Shown: positions 36,724-46,273, numbered from the stretch's first letter. The stretch: DNA of 64,000 nt from Aliiroseovarius sp. M344 (GCF_025140835.1 NZ_CP081153.1:1550001-1614000), one strand, 5' to 3'. Notes: generated by a model from the letters alone, not told the origin. A program made the numbers and translations.

Positions 36724-38556
36724 ATGACTTATGGGTCTCTGTTTACGTTGTCAGGTTATTTGGCAAACGGGTACTGGATTCAGACGGGGTTTGCCCCAAC
36801 CAAATGGAATTTGTCACCTTATGGCCAAGATATTAAGTTTGGGTCGCTTTCTTATTCTTTGGGTGCAAGCTGGTTCGACTCGAACGGAATATCAGAAGGT
36901 CGAAAAGAGCTTGTGCATGATGCGTTTAAGTATCTTTCAAATGCGACCGGGATCGAATTCACCGAGTCCTCCTCGTTCTACAATGCTGATATAGCTTTTG
37001 GTGACAAATACGCCGGGGCCTATAGCGGATCAGTGGACGACAACGGCAATGGCTTCATTGACTACGCATATGTCAACATTGCGAACTCATGGGCAAGTGG
37101 GTCTGTCAAACCTAACGATTATGCTTTTCAAACCATCTTACATGAGATTGGTCATGCTCTTGGCCTAGGGCACCAGAGCAACTACGACGGTTCAGCCTAT
37201 TTTCCGCGAGATGCCGATTTCGCGAATGATAGCTGGCAAAACAGTATCATGTCCTATTTCTCACAAACGGAAAACCGGAACATCAACGCGGACTTTGCTT
37301 ACCTACAGACATACATGGCAGCAGATTTGCTGGCGCTTGATCGCATGTATGGGCCCCAATCCTTCGGTGGGCCTGGTGGCAAGACTTTCGGGACGTCCAG
37401 CGCCTTCACCGACGATACCACCTATGGCTTCAACACGACCATTGCAGCGCATGTTGATCCGGTGCTCAGCAGAATGTGGCAGTACAGCGATACAAATGCC
37501 TATACCATTGCCGATGGCGGAGGTCGCGATACGCTCGATTTTTCCGGTTGGAGCGCCAACCAGGTTATCGATCTTACCATTTCTTCTGCCGCTAGAGGGA
37601 AACCGACCCTATCAGATATAGGCGGATTGAAAGGCAACCTGGCTCTTGCCGTGGGCACAGTGATCGAAAACGCAGTTGGCGGATTCGGCAATGACAAGAT
37701 CATCGGCAACCAGGCATTCAATAGACTGAGAGGCGGTGATGGAAACGACCTGATTTACAGTAAATCCGGTTCAGATTTGGTGTATGGCGAAGATGGCAAT
37801 GATAAGCTTTATGCCGCTTCCGGCGACGACCTGTATGATGGTGGCGTTGGTTCGGATTGGATCATGTTTACAGGCGTCAGCCGGGTCTATGTGGATTTGG
37901 ATCACGTCGGTTCGCAAAACACAGGATACGGTTCCGACACCCTAGTGGGCATCGAGCACGTTTACGGCGGCCAGGCGAGTGACAGGATTTTCGGATCGAG
38001 CGAGAACAACGTCATCTTAGGCAACAATGGTCACGACTTACTCTCTGGTGACGCTGGCAAGGACCAGCTTTTCGGCGGTAATCATAATGATATGCTTGTC
38101 GGGGGCGATGACAATGACAGGCTTTTTGGCCAGAATCACCATGACAAGCTTTTTGGTGGGGCCGGTGGGGATAACATACAGGGCGGGCACGGCGCTGATA
38201 TTCTTGATGGGGGCGAAGGCCGAGATTACCTTTACGCGGGTGTAGACATTCACAAGGATGTGTTTGTTTTTCGAGACATCAACGAGAGCGCCGTGGGTGC
38301 AGGTCGCGATCGTGTGTTTCAGTTTGACAGCGGCGAAGATGATTTTCATTTCCGCCAGATCGACGCGAACACAAACGTAGACGGCAACCAAAACTTCTCA
38401 TTCTCTTTGAACGGTGCCCGAGCACACTCGGTCTGGGTTCTGGACACTGGTAATGTTTCCTACGTCAGGGCGGACGTCGATGGCGACGCTGTTGCGGATT
38501 TCGATATTGAGGTCGCCGGCGTAGACGCACTGCATTGGTATGATTTCATTATTTGA
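36724..38556 (+). CDS. Serralysin-like M10 metalloprotease with RTX calcium-binding repeats
   Basis: 610 residues. The catalytic zinc motif HEIGHALGLGH is at residues 140-150, and the Met-turn SIMSYFS is at 174-180, the metzincin pattern. The M10 C-terminal beta-roll has many GGxGxDxxx nonapeptides (about 315-500), such as GGDGNDLIYS and GGAGGDNIQG. Several repeats carry His or Asn in place of acidic residues (GGNHNDMLVG, GQNHHDKLFG). There is no Sec signal; the end (LHWYDFII) fits a type I secretion signal. No ABC exporter, membrane-fusion or inhibitor gene is adjacent, so secretion must rely on a system elsewhere. Lower GC than its neighbours suggests acquisition by transfer. Confidence 0.92.
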   Translation: MTYGSLFTLSGYLANGYWIQTGFAPTKWNLSPYGQDIKFGSLSYSLGASWFDSNGISEGRKELVHDAFKYLSNATGIEFTESSSFYNADIAFGDKYAGAYSGSVDDNGNGFIDYAYVNIANSWASGSVKPNDYAFQTILHEIGHALGLGHQSNYDGSAYFPRDADFANDSWQNSIMSYFSQTENRNINADFAYLQTYMAADLLALDRMYGPQSFGGPGGKTFGTSSAFTDDTTYGFNTTIAAHVDPVLSRMWQYSDTNAYTIADGGGRDTLDFSGWSANQVIDLTISSAARGKPTLSDIGGLKGNLALAVGTVIENAVGGFGNDKIIGNQAFNRLRGGDGNDLIYSKSGSDLVYGEDGNDKLYAASGDDLYDGGVGSDWIMFTGVSRVYVDLDHVGSQNTGYGSDTLVGIEHVYGGQASDRIFGSSENNVILGNNGHDLLSGDAGKDQLFGGNHNDMLVGGDDNDRLFGQNHHDKLFGGAGGDNIQGGHGADILDGGEGRDYLYAGVDIHKDVFVFRDINESAVGAGRDRVFQFDSGEDDFHFRQIDANTNVDGNQNFSFSLNGARAHSVWVLDTGNVSYVRADVDGDAVADFDIEVAGVDALHWYDFII

Positions 38557-38708
38557 GGATGACATTCTAGAACCGGCTTTCACATCTGTTATGTGATTGG
38601 TTACTAAGCAAATGGCGGCTTCGACCCCGCGCCATGAAAACCCAGGCTCTTTTCGTGTTGCGAGCGTTGGGGTGATGGCCTATATCCCGGCCTGACCACG
38701 TGTCACTG

Positions 38709-38785
<77 letters not shown>

Positions 38786-38821
38786 TTTTCAACATTGACA
38801 AAGACTTTGGTCGCGGCCCGA

Positions 38822-39562
38822 TCAGGCCCGATATCGCGCAACGAAATTCCTCAGAATCTGCGCGGGCGCGTGCACGTTTGCAGCATGGACCATCTCAACC
38901 AAAGCATCGGCTTCTTCGGGCGGAAAATAGCCGTGGTGTTTGTAGATCCCGATCCGGGTCTCAAAATTTCCGGCGTCGGCCTCGGGATGGAACTGTGTCG
39001 CATACACGTTTTTCCCATATCGGATCATTTGGAATGGACACCGCTCTGACATGACAAGATGGGCGCAGCCCTTTGGCAAGGTTTGCATCGCTTCTTTGTG
39101 GCCAACAAAGGCTTCAAATTTATCCGGTATGCCAGTTAGCAGCGGGTCAGTTGCGCCATCTTCGGTCAGGCGACAATCAGTTGCGCTGACGGGCTCTCCG
39201 TATTTTTCTTTGGATACCGCGCCGGGGTCAAGGTGGTGGCCCAGAATGCCAATCCCGTAGCAACAACCAAGAAAGGGCATGTCGCGCTTGGTGATATCCG
39301 GCATGAGGGCAAGGCAATCGGCTTCTATCTTGGCCTCGATCGGCGATTTCTTCCCGGGCGCGTCCGAAACACAGCCGGGACCTCCACCAACGATCACACC
39401 GGCATAGTCTTCCAGCGACAGCTCAGCCGGGATGTCTTCCTGATCCAGCCGGATACGGTGAACCTCGTTATGTGCCAATCCACCTTTCGACAGGAAAGCT
39501 TGGAACTCATCGTCGGATGCATCCGTTTCAGGGCGGAGTTGCAGGATCAGGAAGGGTTTCAT
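38822..39562 (-). CDS. Type 1 (class I) glutamine amidotransferase, GMP-synthase-domain-like
   Basis: 246 residues from the ATG at 39562 ([12 protein letters not shown]), preceded by GAGGTGGCG; the frame runs on 42 codons without family sequence. Class I triad: nucleophile cysteine in [17 protein letters not shown], and the His-Glu in [29 protein letters not shown] is a variant of the oxyanion strand. It is a stand-alone amidotransferase of the YLR126C/GuaA-like group; its acceptor is unknown. It is divergent from the octaheme cytochrome gene, 178 bases between starts. Confidence 0.9.
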   Translation of the reverse strand: MKPFLILQLRPETDASDDEFQAFLSKGGLAHNEVHRIRLDQEDIPAELSLEDYAGVIVGGGPGCVSDAPGKKSPIEAKIEADCLALMPDITKRDMPFLGCCYGIGILGHHLDPGAVSKEKYGEPVSATDCRLTEDGATDPLLTGIPDKFEAFVGHKEAMQTLPKGCAHLVMSERCPFQMIRYGKNVYATQFHPEADAGNFETRIGIYKHHGYFPPEEADALVEMVHAANVHAPAQILRNFVARYRA

Positions 39563-39740
39563 CGCCACCTCGTTGCTTGTCGCGCGACGATGCCAAACGG
39601 CAAAGGTCGGGTCAATCACATGCAACGAGGATCGGGTGGGATGCGGCAATTTGGTCCGTATCCTGGCGTTCCTTATCCGTGTACACATTAGGCATTATGA
39701 ATGTTTTCCTCCGCGGCGCGAACCGGAGACGAGGAGAGGC

Positions 39741-41405
39741 ATGACCATGCGACATTACCTGACGATCACACTTGCCTTTATTTGGGCTGTCGGGGCCGGA
39801 CACCATGTTCTGGCCGAGGGTCAGAATGCCAAGCCGACCCCGCCACCTGCGCCGCCTCCCATTCCAACAACAGCGACGGTGGATCATTCAAAACTTGAGG
39901 TTTTGCAGAAAGCCTTTTCGACGGGCCCCGAGGTTACGCAGGCCTGCTTGACCTGTCACAACGCGGCAGATGATCAGATCATGCATGCCATCCATTTCAC
40001 GTGGGATTACCAGAGTGACAGCGGCCAGACACTGGGAAAGTCAAAAGTAATCAATGCTTTCTGTGGCAACGTGGCCGGGAATGAAGCGCGCTGTACATCT
40101 TGCCACGCAGGGTATGGCTGGGATGACATGTCGGTCACGCCCGCAGAAGCCGGCGTCGCGCCCGACTGTTTGGTCTGCCACGACCGGTCCGGGCAATACA
40201 CCAAAACAGCCACGGGCGCGGGGCATCCACCGCTGGATCCCGTAAAGCCTGGCACAAAAACAATCACCGGATCGCTTGCGTGGCCTGTCGATTTGACCAA
40301 GGCTGCTCAATCGGTGGGTATGCCGGGACGCGACAATTGCGGCAATTGCCACTTTTACGGCGGCGGCGGGGACAACGTGAAACACGGTGACCTGAGCTCG
40401 GCGCTTTATGCGCCGCCGAAAGAGGTCGATGTGCATATGTCGCCGGATGGTCTGAACTTCACCTGTTCAACCTGCCATGTGGAGGACAAGCACAGTTGGG
40501 CCGGGTCGCGCTATGACACTGTTGCGAAAGACGTGGTCGGCACGGGGAAGCCGGGCGCTGTCCGCACTGCCGCGACCTGTGAAAGCTGCCACGATAACGA
40601 TCCGCACCCGTTGAATATTAAAGGTGTGAAATTGAACGACCACACCGACAAAGTGGCGTGCCAGTCGTGTCACATCCCCGCATTTGCGCGCGGCGGTGTG
40701 GCGACCAAGACCTATTGGGACTGGTCCACGGCGGGCAAGATGGGCCCCGATGGCAAGCCAATGCACGAAGCAAACTTTGTACAGTCCGATGGCCAAGAGC
40801 TTCATACCTATCTGTCCACCAAGGGCGATTTTAAATGGGGCGAGGATGTCGTTCCACATTACGCTTGGTTCAACGGCCATGTTGAATATGCGACCGGGGA
40901 AGAGATCGATCCGACCACCATTGTCGAGGTAAACCGGATCAATGGTATTGCCGGCGGCGCGGACAGCCGAATCTGGCCCTTCAAGCGGATGGAGGGGCGG
41001 CAGGCTTATGACACAGACAGCAACAAGCTGGCTTATTCGCATGTCTGGGGGCCGACCACAGATACGGCATTCTGGACCAATTTTGACTGGCCGAAAGCGA
41101 TCGAGGCCGGAATGAAGGCGGCCGGACAGGACTATTCGGGCAATTTCAGTTTTGTTGATACGCAGATGTATTGGCCGATCACGCATATGGTGGCACCGGC
41201 GCGGGACGCGCTTGATTGCGCCGCGTGCCATGCTGAAAACGGGCGGATGGATGGCATTACTGCGGTCTATATGCCCGGCACCAACCCGCGCTCACCCGTC
41301 GGCTTGCTGGGCATGGCGTTGGTGGCGCTGACCATTCTTGGCGTCGGACTTCACATCATCCTGCGCATCGCTGGTGGACGTAGAGGGGGATCCGATCATG
41401 GCTAG
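39741..41405 (+). CDS. Octaheme c-type cytochrome, tetrathionate-reductase (OTR) family
   Basis: 554 residues from the ATG at 39741, preceded by GAGGAGAGGC; the long upstream extension of the frame has no RBS. A signal peptide (about 1-25) is followed by eight CxxCH heme sites with cysteines starting at residues 69, 118, 143, 200, 242, 280, 307 and 493, and a C-terminal membrane helix (GLLGMALVALTILGVGLHII). Eight hemes and the wide gap before the last match octaheme tetrathionate reductase of Shewanella, which also reduces nitrite and hydroxylamine in vitro. Unlike a soluble periplasmic form, this one has a C-terminal anchor. It overlaps the cytochrome b gene by 8 bases. Confidence 0.9.
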   Translation: MTMRHYLTITLAFIWAVGAGHHVLAEGQNAKPTPPPAPPPIPTTATVDHSKLEVLQKAFSTGPEVTQACLTCHNAADDQIMHAIHFTWDYQSDSGQTLGKSKVINAFCGNVAGNEARCTSCHAGYGWDDMSVTPAEAGVAPDCLVCHDRSGQYTKTATGAGHPPLDPVKPGTKTITGSLAWPVDLTKAAQSVGMPGRDNCGNCHFYGGGGDNVKHGDLSSALYAPPKEVDVHMSPDGLNFTCSTCHVEDKHSWAGSRYDTVAKDVVGTGKPGAVRTAATCESCHDNDPHPLNIKGVKLNDHTDKVACQSCHIPAFARGGVATKTYWDWSTAGKMGPDGKPMHEANFVQSDGQELHTYLSTKGDFKWGEDVVPHYAWFNGHVEYATGEEIDPTTIVEVNRINGIAGGADSRIWPFKRMEGRQAYDTDSNKLAYSHVWGPTTDTAFWTNFDWPKAIEAGMKAAGQDYSGNFSFVDTQMYWPITHMVAPARDALDCAACHAENGRMDGITAVYMPGTNPRSPVGLLGMALVALTILGVGLHIILRIAGGRRGGSDHG

Positions 41406-42057
41406 ACGTATCGTCAAGGTTTACCCGAGGTTTGAGCGCCTTTGGCACTGGACTCAGATGCTGATGATTATGGTTTTGCTGTTCACGGGGTTTGGGTTGA
41501 ACGGGCTGCATTCGCTGCTGCCATTCGGACCGGCGGTGATGCTCCATACCATTGCCGCGCTGATCCTGTTGGCGGTTTGGATTTTTGCTACGTTTTGGCT
41601 GTTTACCACCGGAACCTGGCGACAGTTCGTGCCGCATTTGGAAGGGCTTTTCAAGATGGCGCGTTTCTATGCTTATGGTGTGTTCAAGGGGGAAGAACCT
41701 CCGTATCGCAAGGTGTTCTGGCGCAAGCACAACCCACTTCAAGCCTTAACTTATTTCGGGCTGAAGATGGTGGTGTTTCCGGCAATCTGGGGCTCGGGGC
41801 TGCTATATCTGACCTACAATTTCTGGGCTGCCGACGAGGGGTCAACTTTTGCGCTTTATGTCATCGCCAATGTGCATCTGCTGGCGGCCTATGTCATCGC
41901 AGCCTTCGTTGTGACCCATGTCTACCTTCTGACGGTGGGTCATGGTTTCCGCGAACATGTGCGCCCCATGGTGACCGGCTATGACTGTGTCGATCTGACA
42001 CCAGAGCAGGAAGCCTATCTGGAAACCAATGAGCCGGGTCGCTTGATGCCCAAATAG
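41398..42057 (+). CDS. Cytochrome b/b6-type (b561-like) membrane subunit
   Basis: 219 residues from the ATG at 41398, preceded by GAGGGGGATCCGATC; a longer frame from 41338 lies inside the cytochrome c gene. Four membrane helices with candidate heme b histidines: FERLWHWTQM, VMLHTIAALILL, and IANVHLLAAYVIAAFVVTHVYLL. This is the layout of the formate dehydrogenase gamma/thiosulfate reductase cytochrome b group, which exchanges electrons with quinone. Overlap with the octaheme gene shows one complex: quinol (or quinone), cytochrome b, then the octaheme cytochrome. Direction of electron flow is inference. Confidence 0.9.
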   Translation: MARRIVKVYPRFERLWHWTQMLMIMVLLFTGFGLNGLHSLLPFGPAVMLHTIAALILLAVWIFATFWLFTTGTWRQFVPHLEGLFKMARFYAYGVFKGEEPPYRKVFWRKHNPLQALTYFGLKMVVFPAIWGSGLLYLTYNFWAADEGSTFALYVIANVHLLAAYVIAAFVVTHVYLLTVGHGFREHVRPMVTGYDCVDLTPEQEAYLETNEPGRLMPK

Positions 42058-42084
42058 AGCGGATATCTAAAGATTCTTGAAAGC

Positions 42085-42119
42085 AGCGTGTGCGAAGGGA
42101 TCTTTGCGCACGCTTTTTC
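42085..42119 (+). terminator. Terminator of the octaheme cytochrome operon
   Basis: AGCGTGTGCG (42085-42094) pairs with TGCGCACGCT (42105-42114) with two wobble pairs, followed by TTTTC. Confidence 0.8.
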
Positions 42120-42200
42120 TTAGCTGTGATGGCTGGACCGATGCATCGATCGGGTTACCGAAGGGGGTAGGGGCGCTTTAGATGACTGACATGCCGACAA

Positions 42201-42230
42201 AGAAAAAGGCCCGTCCAGAAGGGGGCCTTT
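42201..42230 (-). terminator. Terminator of the DUF882 gene (minus strand)
   Basis: AAAGGCCC (42205-42212) and GGGCCTTT (42223-42230). On the minus strand the stem is followed by TTTCTTTG-type sequence, 34 bases after the DUF882 stop. Confidence 0.8.
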
Positions 42231-42263
42231 GTCATCTTCTCAGATACGGTGCGTAACGCAGTG

Positions 42264-42845
42264 TTACCGGCCCCAGTTTCGAACCACGCCGCAATCCATA
42301 TGCACAAAGTTCGATCCAGAATACTTGCCAACGCCGCCGCCTTGGCACGCAACAGCGGCTTTGAAGATCTGGTTGACCGACCGTGATTTCAGTCGCAGGT
42401 CAGCTGCCTGACCCTTCATGTGCAGAGAATTCTTCGCGACGCCGCGCGAGCGTGACCGCAACATTGCGTTGGTTTTCGGCGACCGATACCCCGACAACAT
42501 CATATAGGGTTCACGTGCATCCATCAGCCCGTGAGCGGCTGCCATGATATCAACTGTGCGCGTGTCAATTTTGATCGACTGGTCCACGCGCCAGTCGCGC
42601 ATGAAGTGGTTAATCTCTTTCAAGGCATCTTTGATGTATTTGCCTTCGATCCAATAAATCATATTGATCGTTTCGCCGGTGCGACCGGAATACATGGCGA
42701 GCCTGCGGACATCGCCCCCGCCGCGCAGGAAGCCCGCGGCATTTGCATACATCGGCGCGGCTGATACAGCAGTGGCGGCAAAAGCACCCAGCAACCCACG
42801 GCGTGTCAATACGGATTTCGATCCGACGGAAGTGTCGTTAGTCAT
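42264..42845 (-). CDS. Tat-exported DUF882/YcbK-like M15 peptidase
   Basis: 193 residues. A twin-arginine signal (LTRRGLLGAFAATAVSA) directs export of the folded protein. The peptidase M15 zinc pattern is visible: SLHMKGQAADLR (His-x(6)-Asp) and the last ligand in FVHMDCGVVRNW. PYMMLSGYRSPKTNAMLR is the preceding conserved strand. Proteins of this family probably cut peptidoglycan peptide cross-links (compare MepK). The divergent L,D-transpeptidase gene supports a joint role in cell-wall remodelling. Confidence 0.9.
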   Translation of the reverse strand: MTNDTSVGSKSVLTRRGLLGAFAATAVSAAPMYANAAGFLRGGGDVRRLAMYSGRTGETINMIYWIEGKYIKDALKEINHFMRDWRVDQSIKIDTRTVDIMAAAHGLMDAREPYMMLSGYRSPKTNAMLRSRSRGVAKNSLHMKGQAADLRLKSRSVNQIFKAAVACQGGGVGKYSGSNFVHMDCGVVRNWGR

Positions 42846-43192
42846 GTCTCAGCGTGTCCCATCGCTTGCCTGTTTTGAGCACCTGATTTGGATCGTTGTC
42901 CTATCAAGGTAACAAGTTTTTTAGCCTCTTCCCCAGGCATGCGGAACTTATGGCACAACTCGAATCGCGGGCCAAGCAAAGATTTCAGTTGCTTAACGTG
43001 TTCAAGTGAAATCGGCAAAAATTTGCTGAAATAGCTCAAAAAGTGGTTAACCGTGGCCCAAACACGCCAAAGCATGGGCTGGAGGGCACGCCGTATCGGA
43101 ACTCGCACGTTTAGCGGCTTTGTGAATGGACTTGTTAGGGCCAGTTGTGGAATATCAGGCATTATCAGCAGGTTTTTACTATTGGGCAAAAT
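42846..43192. other. 347-base divergent promoter region (DUF882 / L,D-transpeptidase)
   Basis: No convincing gene; the one open minus-strand frame has no family sequence. It contains several A/T-rich stretches and single TTAAC motifs (for example near 42994 and 43045) but no TTAA-N7-TTAA pair. Promoters of both peptidoglycan genes should lie here. Confidence 0.5.
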
Positions 43193-44818
43193 ATGAATAC
43201 GCACGCGCTGCCACGACGTCGTACCTCAGTTTTTTCGGCGGTTTTTGCCGTTTTGACGGGGATTTTCTTCCTAACAACAACGGCCTTGCCGGTCCAGGCG
43301 CAAACCAGAGTTTCCGCCTTTGCGCAGGCCGTTGCAGAAGCGGCCGCACGCGACACAGAGATCGCTGAGTTTTACCGGGCAAATGGCTATCAGCCAATTT
43401 GGACTGGAACCGAACTGACTGACATCGCGCGCCGCAGCGCTTTGTTAAAAGCGGTGGCAACCGCCGACAATCACGGTTTACCTGATTACGATACCGAAGG
43501 GCTGATGGCTCAGTTGAAGAGCGTGACCAGCTTGCGCGATTTGGGCCGCGTTGAAGTCGCGATGTCGAAGCTTTTCTTGTCTTACGCCCACGACGTCCAC
43601 AGCGGTATCGTGACGCCGTCGCGAGTGGACAGTGGTATCGTGCGTGAGGCTCCACGCCAAAGCGGTGCCGACTTGCTGGCAAATTTCGTCAAATCCAATC
43701 CCAGTGGGTTCCTGAAAGCGCTGCCGCCGACATCCCCGGAATACGCGCGCTTGATGAAGGAAAAGCTGCGGCTAGAAAGCCTGTTGGCAAAGGGCGGATG
43801 GGGCGCTCCGGTGTCGGCCAATTCGCTGAAGCCAGGACAGGCTGGACCAGCTGTGGTGGCTTTGCGTAACCGTTTGATTCGCATGGGCTATCTTAACCGC
43901 TCGGCCAGCCAATCTTATGACGCATCGATCCAGAAGGCTGTGCAACAGTTCCAGCAAGACCACGGCCTGGTTTCTGATGGTGTTGCCGGGGCGGGCACGA
44001 TTGCAGAGATCAATACGCCATTGGAAAAGCGCCTTGCCTCTATCCTAGTCGCGATGGAGCGGGAACGCTGGACGAATATCGAGCGCGGCAAACGGCATGT
44101 CTGGGTGAACCTCACAGACTTTACCGCCAAGATCGTTGACGGCGGTCGGGTCACGTTTGCCACCCGGTCGGTGATCGGCAAAAACCAACCTGATCGTCGC
44201 AGCCCAGAATTTTCTGACGTTATGGAGTTTATGGTGGTCAACCCGACCTGGAATGTGCCGCGGTCAATCGCGACAAAAGAGTATCTTCCGATGCTCAAGC
44301 GCAATCCAAATGCGGTTAGTCACCTGAAACTAATCGACAGCCGGGGGCGTGTGGTCAACCGGTCCGCAGTGAACTTTAACGCGTTCTCTGCCAAATCCTT
44401 CCCGTTCGCGATCAAGCAGCCGCCCTCCAGCCGCAACGCTTTGGGGTTGGTGAAGTTCATGTTCCCAAACAAATACAATATTTATCTGCACGACACGCCG
44501 TCAAAAAGTCTGTTTGGCCGTGATGTTCGGGCGTTCAGCCACGGCTGTATTCGTCTGAGCGATCCGTTCGACTTTGCCTATGCGATCCTGGCGAAGCAAT
44601 CGTCCGACCCGAAAGGCACATTTCATAAAGTGCTGAACACTGGCCGCGAGACGCGGATCCAACTGGAAGAGCATATTCCAGTCCATATCGTGTATCGCAC
44701 TGCGGTCGCCCCAGCGAAGGGACGGATGAACTATCGTCGCGACGTTTATGGCCGTGATGCCAAGGTTTGGGATGCCCTGCAAAACGCCGGGGTGGCGCTT
44801 GGCGGCGTAGGGGGGTAA
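43193..44818 (+). CDS. YcbB-like L,D-transpeptidase with peptidoglycan-binding domain
   Basis: 541 residues from the ATG at 43193; a TTG at 43145 is in frame but a signal peptide (FAVLTGIFFLTTTALPVQAQ) follows the ATG directly. An N-terminal scaffold domain (about 35-200) is followed by a PG_binding_1 domain (LKPGQAGPAVVALRNRLIRM; VQQFQQDHGLVSDGVAG) and the YkuD catalytic domain (about 290-460). The catalytic SHGCIRLSDPFDFAY holds the nucleophile cysteine and conserved His/Arg. YcbB-type enzymes make 3-3 peptidoglycan cross-links and resist beta-lactams other than carbapenems. RBS is weak. Confidence 0.92.
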   Translation: MNTHALPRRRTSVFSAVFAVLTGIFFLTTTALPVQAQTRVSAFAQAVAEAAARDTEIAEFYRANGYQPIWTGTELTDIARRSALLKAVATADNHGLPDYDTEGLMAQLKSVTSLRDLGRVEVAMSKLFLSYAHDVHSGIVTPSRVDSGIVREAPRQSGADLLANFVKSNPSGFLKALPPTSPEYARLMKEKLRLESLLAKGGWGAPVSANSLKPGQAGPAVVALRNRLIRMGYLNRSASQSYDASIQKAVQQFQQDHGLVSDGVAGAGTIAEINTPLEKRLASILVAMERERWTNIERGKRHVWVNLTDFTAKIVDGGRVTFATRSVIGKNQPDRRSPEFSDVMEFMVVNPTWNVPRSIATKEYLPMLKRNPNAVSHLKLIDSRGRVVNRSAVNFNAFSAKSFPFAIKQPPSSRNALGLVKFMFPNKYNIYLHDTPSKSLFGRDVRAFSHGCIRLSDPFDFAYAILAKQSSDPKGTFHKVLNTGRETRIQLEEHIPVHIVYRTAVAPAKGRMNYRRDVYGRDAKVWDALQNAGVALGGVGG

Positions 44819-44871
44819 ATCCTTTGTCAGTGGTGTGGGCATTGCGCCCTGCACCGGGACAAGGAGGTCCG

Positions 44872-45978
44872 ATGCAATTCACTCTTTCGCAAATTGCCGC
44901 CTCGCTCGGTACAAAGGTGCTGGGCAATGGGGATATCGTCCTGATCGGTGCTGCCGAGCCGTCCGATGCCGGCCCAGATCAACTTGCGCTCGCGATGGAC
45001 CCAAAATATGCCGATGGAATCGCCAAGGGTCGGGCCCGCGCCGCGTTGTTGTGGGATGGGGCCGATTGGCAAGCGCTGGGGCTGGAAGGCGCGATCTGTT
45101 TGAACCGGGGAAAGGCGGCGATGCCGCTTCTGACACATGCGCTTGACCCGGGCTTGGGTATCGCCAAGGGCATTCACCCCACCGCTGTCGTGGCCGAAAC
45201 CGCCAAGATTGGTGCTGGCGCCTGTATCGGACCTTTGGCTGTTGTCGGTGCCAATGTCACAATCGGGACCGGCGCACAAATCGCGCCCCATGCCTCAATC
45301 GGTTATGGCACCATGATCGGCGATGATCTTGTGCTGCATCCGGGCGCGCGCATCGCACATTTGTGCACCATTGGAGATCGCTATATCGGCCAGTCCAACT
45401 CTGTCGTTGGTGGTGACGGTTTTTCATACGTAACGTTGGATCAAGAAAGCGCTGTCGAAAGCCTGCGCGGCGGGATGGCGGACGGTGACAAAGCAGTTCA
45501 GGTGGTCGGCAGCCACCATTGGGCGCGCGTGCATTCACTGGGCGGGGTCGAGATCGGCGATGATGTCGAACTTGGCGCAAGCTCGACCATTGACCGTGGC
45601 ACGATCCGCGCCACGCGCATCGGTCGCGGCACAAAGATCGATTGTCAGGTGCAGGTGGGTCACAATGCAGATGTTGGCGAAGATGTCATGATGTGCGGGA
45701 ATGTCGGCGTATCGGGCTCTGCGCGGATCGGCAACCGTGTCGTTCTGGGCGGCAAAGTTGGGGTCAGTGACAATATTTTCATCGGCGATGATGTAATCGC
45801 CGGCGGCGGCACTAATATCTATACCAACGTGCCCGCTGGGCGCGCGGTTTTGGGAAGCCCGGCCGTGAAGATCGAAACCGAGATGGCGATCCGGCGCGAA
45901 TTGCGTCGTCTTCCGCGGTTGGCCGAGACTCTGCGCGAGCTTCAAAAAACTGTTTCAAAACTGGTGGACAAGGACTAG
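44872..45978 (+). CDS. lpxD: UDP-3-O-acylglucosamine N-acyltransferase (LpxD-type)
   Basis: 368 residues from the ATG at 44872 with AAGGAGGTCCG before it. The N-terminal uridine-binding domain (FTLSQIAASLGTKVLGNGDI) leads to a left-handed beta-helix with hexapeptide repeats (IGPLAVVGANVTIG). The catalytic histidine is in QVQVGHNADVGED. Compared with E. coli LpxD there is an insertion of about 25 residues after GGDGFSYVTL (ESLRGGMADGDKAVQVVGSH). LpxD adds the second 3-OH acyl chain of lipid A. Canonical neighbours (bamA, fabZ, lpxA) are absent; instead an ACP and a ketosynthase follow within 28 and 14 bases. It may be the only LpxD or a paralogue. Confidence 0.9.
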   Translation: MQFTLSQIAASLGTKVLGNGDIVLIGAAEPSDAGPDQLALAMDPKYADGIAKGRARAALLWDGADWQALGLEGAICLNRGKAAMPLLTHALDPGLGIAKGIHPTAVVAETAKIGAGACIGPLAVVGANVTIGTGAQIAPHASIGYGTMIGDDLVLHPGARIAHLCTIGDRYIGQSNSVVGGDGFSYVTLDQESAVESLRGGMADGDKAVQVVGSHHWARVHSLGGVEIGDDVELGASSTIDRGTIRATRIGRGTKIDCQVQVGHNADVGEDVMMCGNVGVSGSARIGNRVVLGGKVGVSDNIFIGDDVIAGGGTNIYTNVPAGRAVLGSPAVKIETEMAIRRELRRLPRLAETLRELQKTVSKLVDKD

Positions 45979-46006
45979 AAAAACGCGCAACGCGAAAGGG
46001 AACTCT

Positions 46007-46273
46007 ATGTCGGACAGCATCAAAGATCGCGTAATTGCCATCCTCGCGGAGCAGGCCATGATTGAGCCCGGTGACATTTCGATGGATCAGTCGCTGGAGG
46101 ATCTTGGCATCGACAGCCTTGGCCTTGTCGAAAGTATTTTCGCGATCGAAGAAGCTTTTGATGTGTCGGTGCCTTTCAATGCCAATGACCCGAACGAAGG
46201 CGACTTCGACATCTCGTCGGTCGATGCGATCATTCAGGCAGTCTCAGGGCTGGTTGCCACGCAGGCAGCCTGA
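46007..46273 (+). CDS. Acyl carrier protein (dedicated, non-housekeeping)
   Basis: 88 residues. The phosphopantetheine attachment site is Ser37 in EDLGIDSLGLVESIFAIEEA, with the acidic helix 2 that follows. It differs from the main fatty-acid AcpP by the loop SVPFNANDPNEGDFDISSVD, and it is not AcpXL-like in its tail. It is flanked by lpxD and a ketosynthase gene on the same strand, which suggests an ACP reserved for one acyl chain. RBS AAAGGGAA precedes the ATG. Confidence 0.92.
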   Translation: MSDSIKDRVIAILAEQAMIEPGDISMDQSLEDLGIDSLGLVESIFAIEEAFDVSVPFNANDPNEGDFDISSVDAIIQAVSGLVATQAA

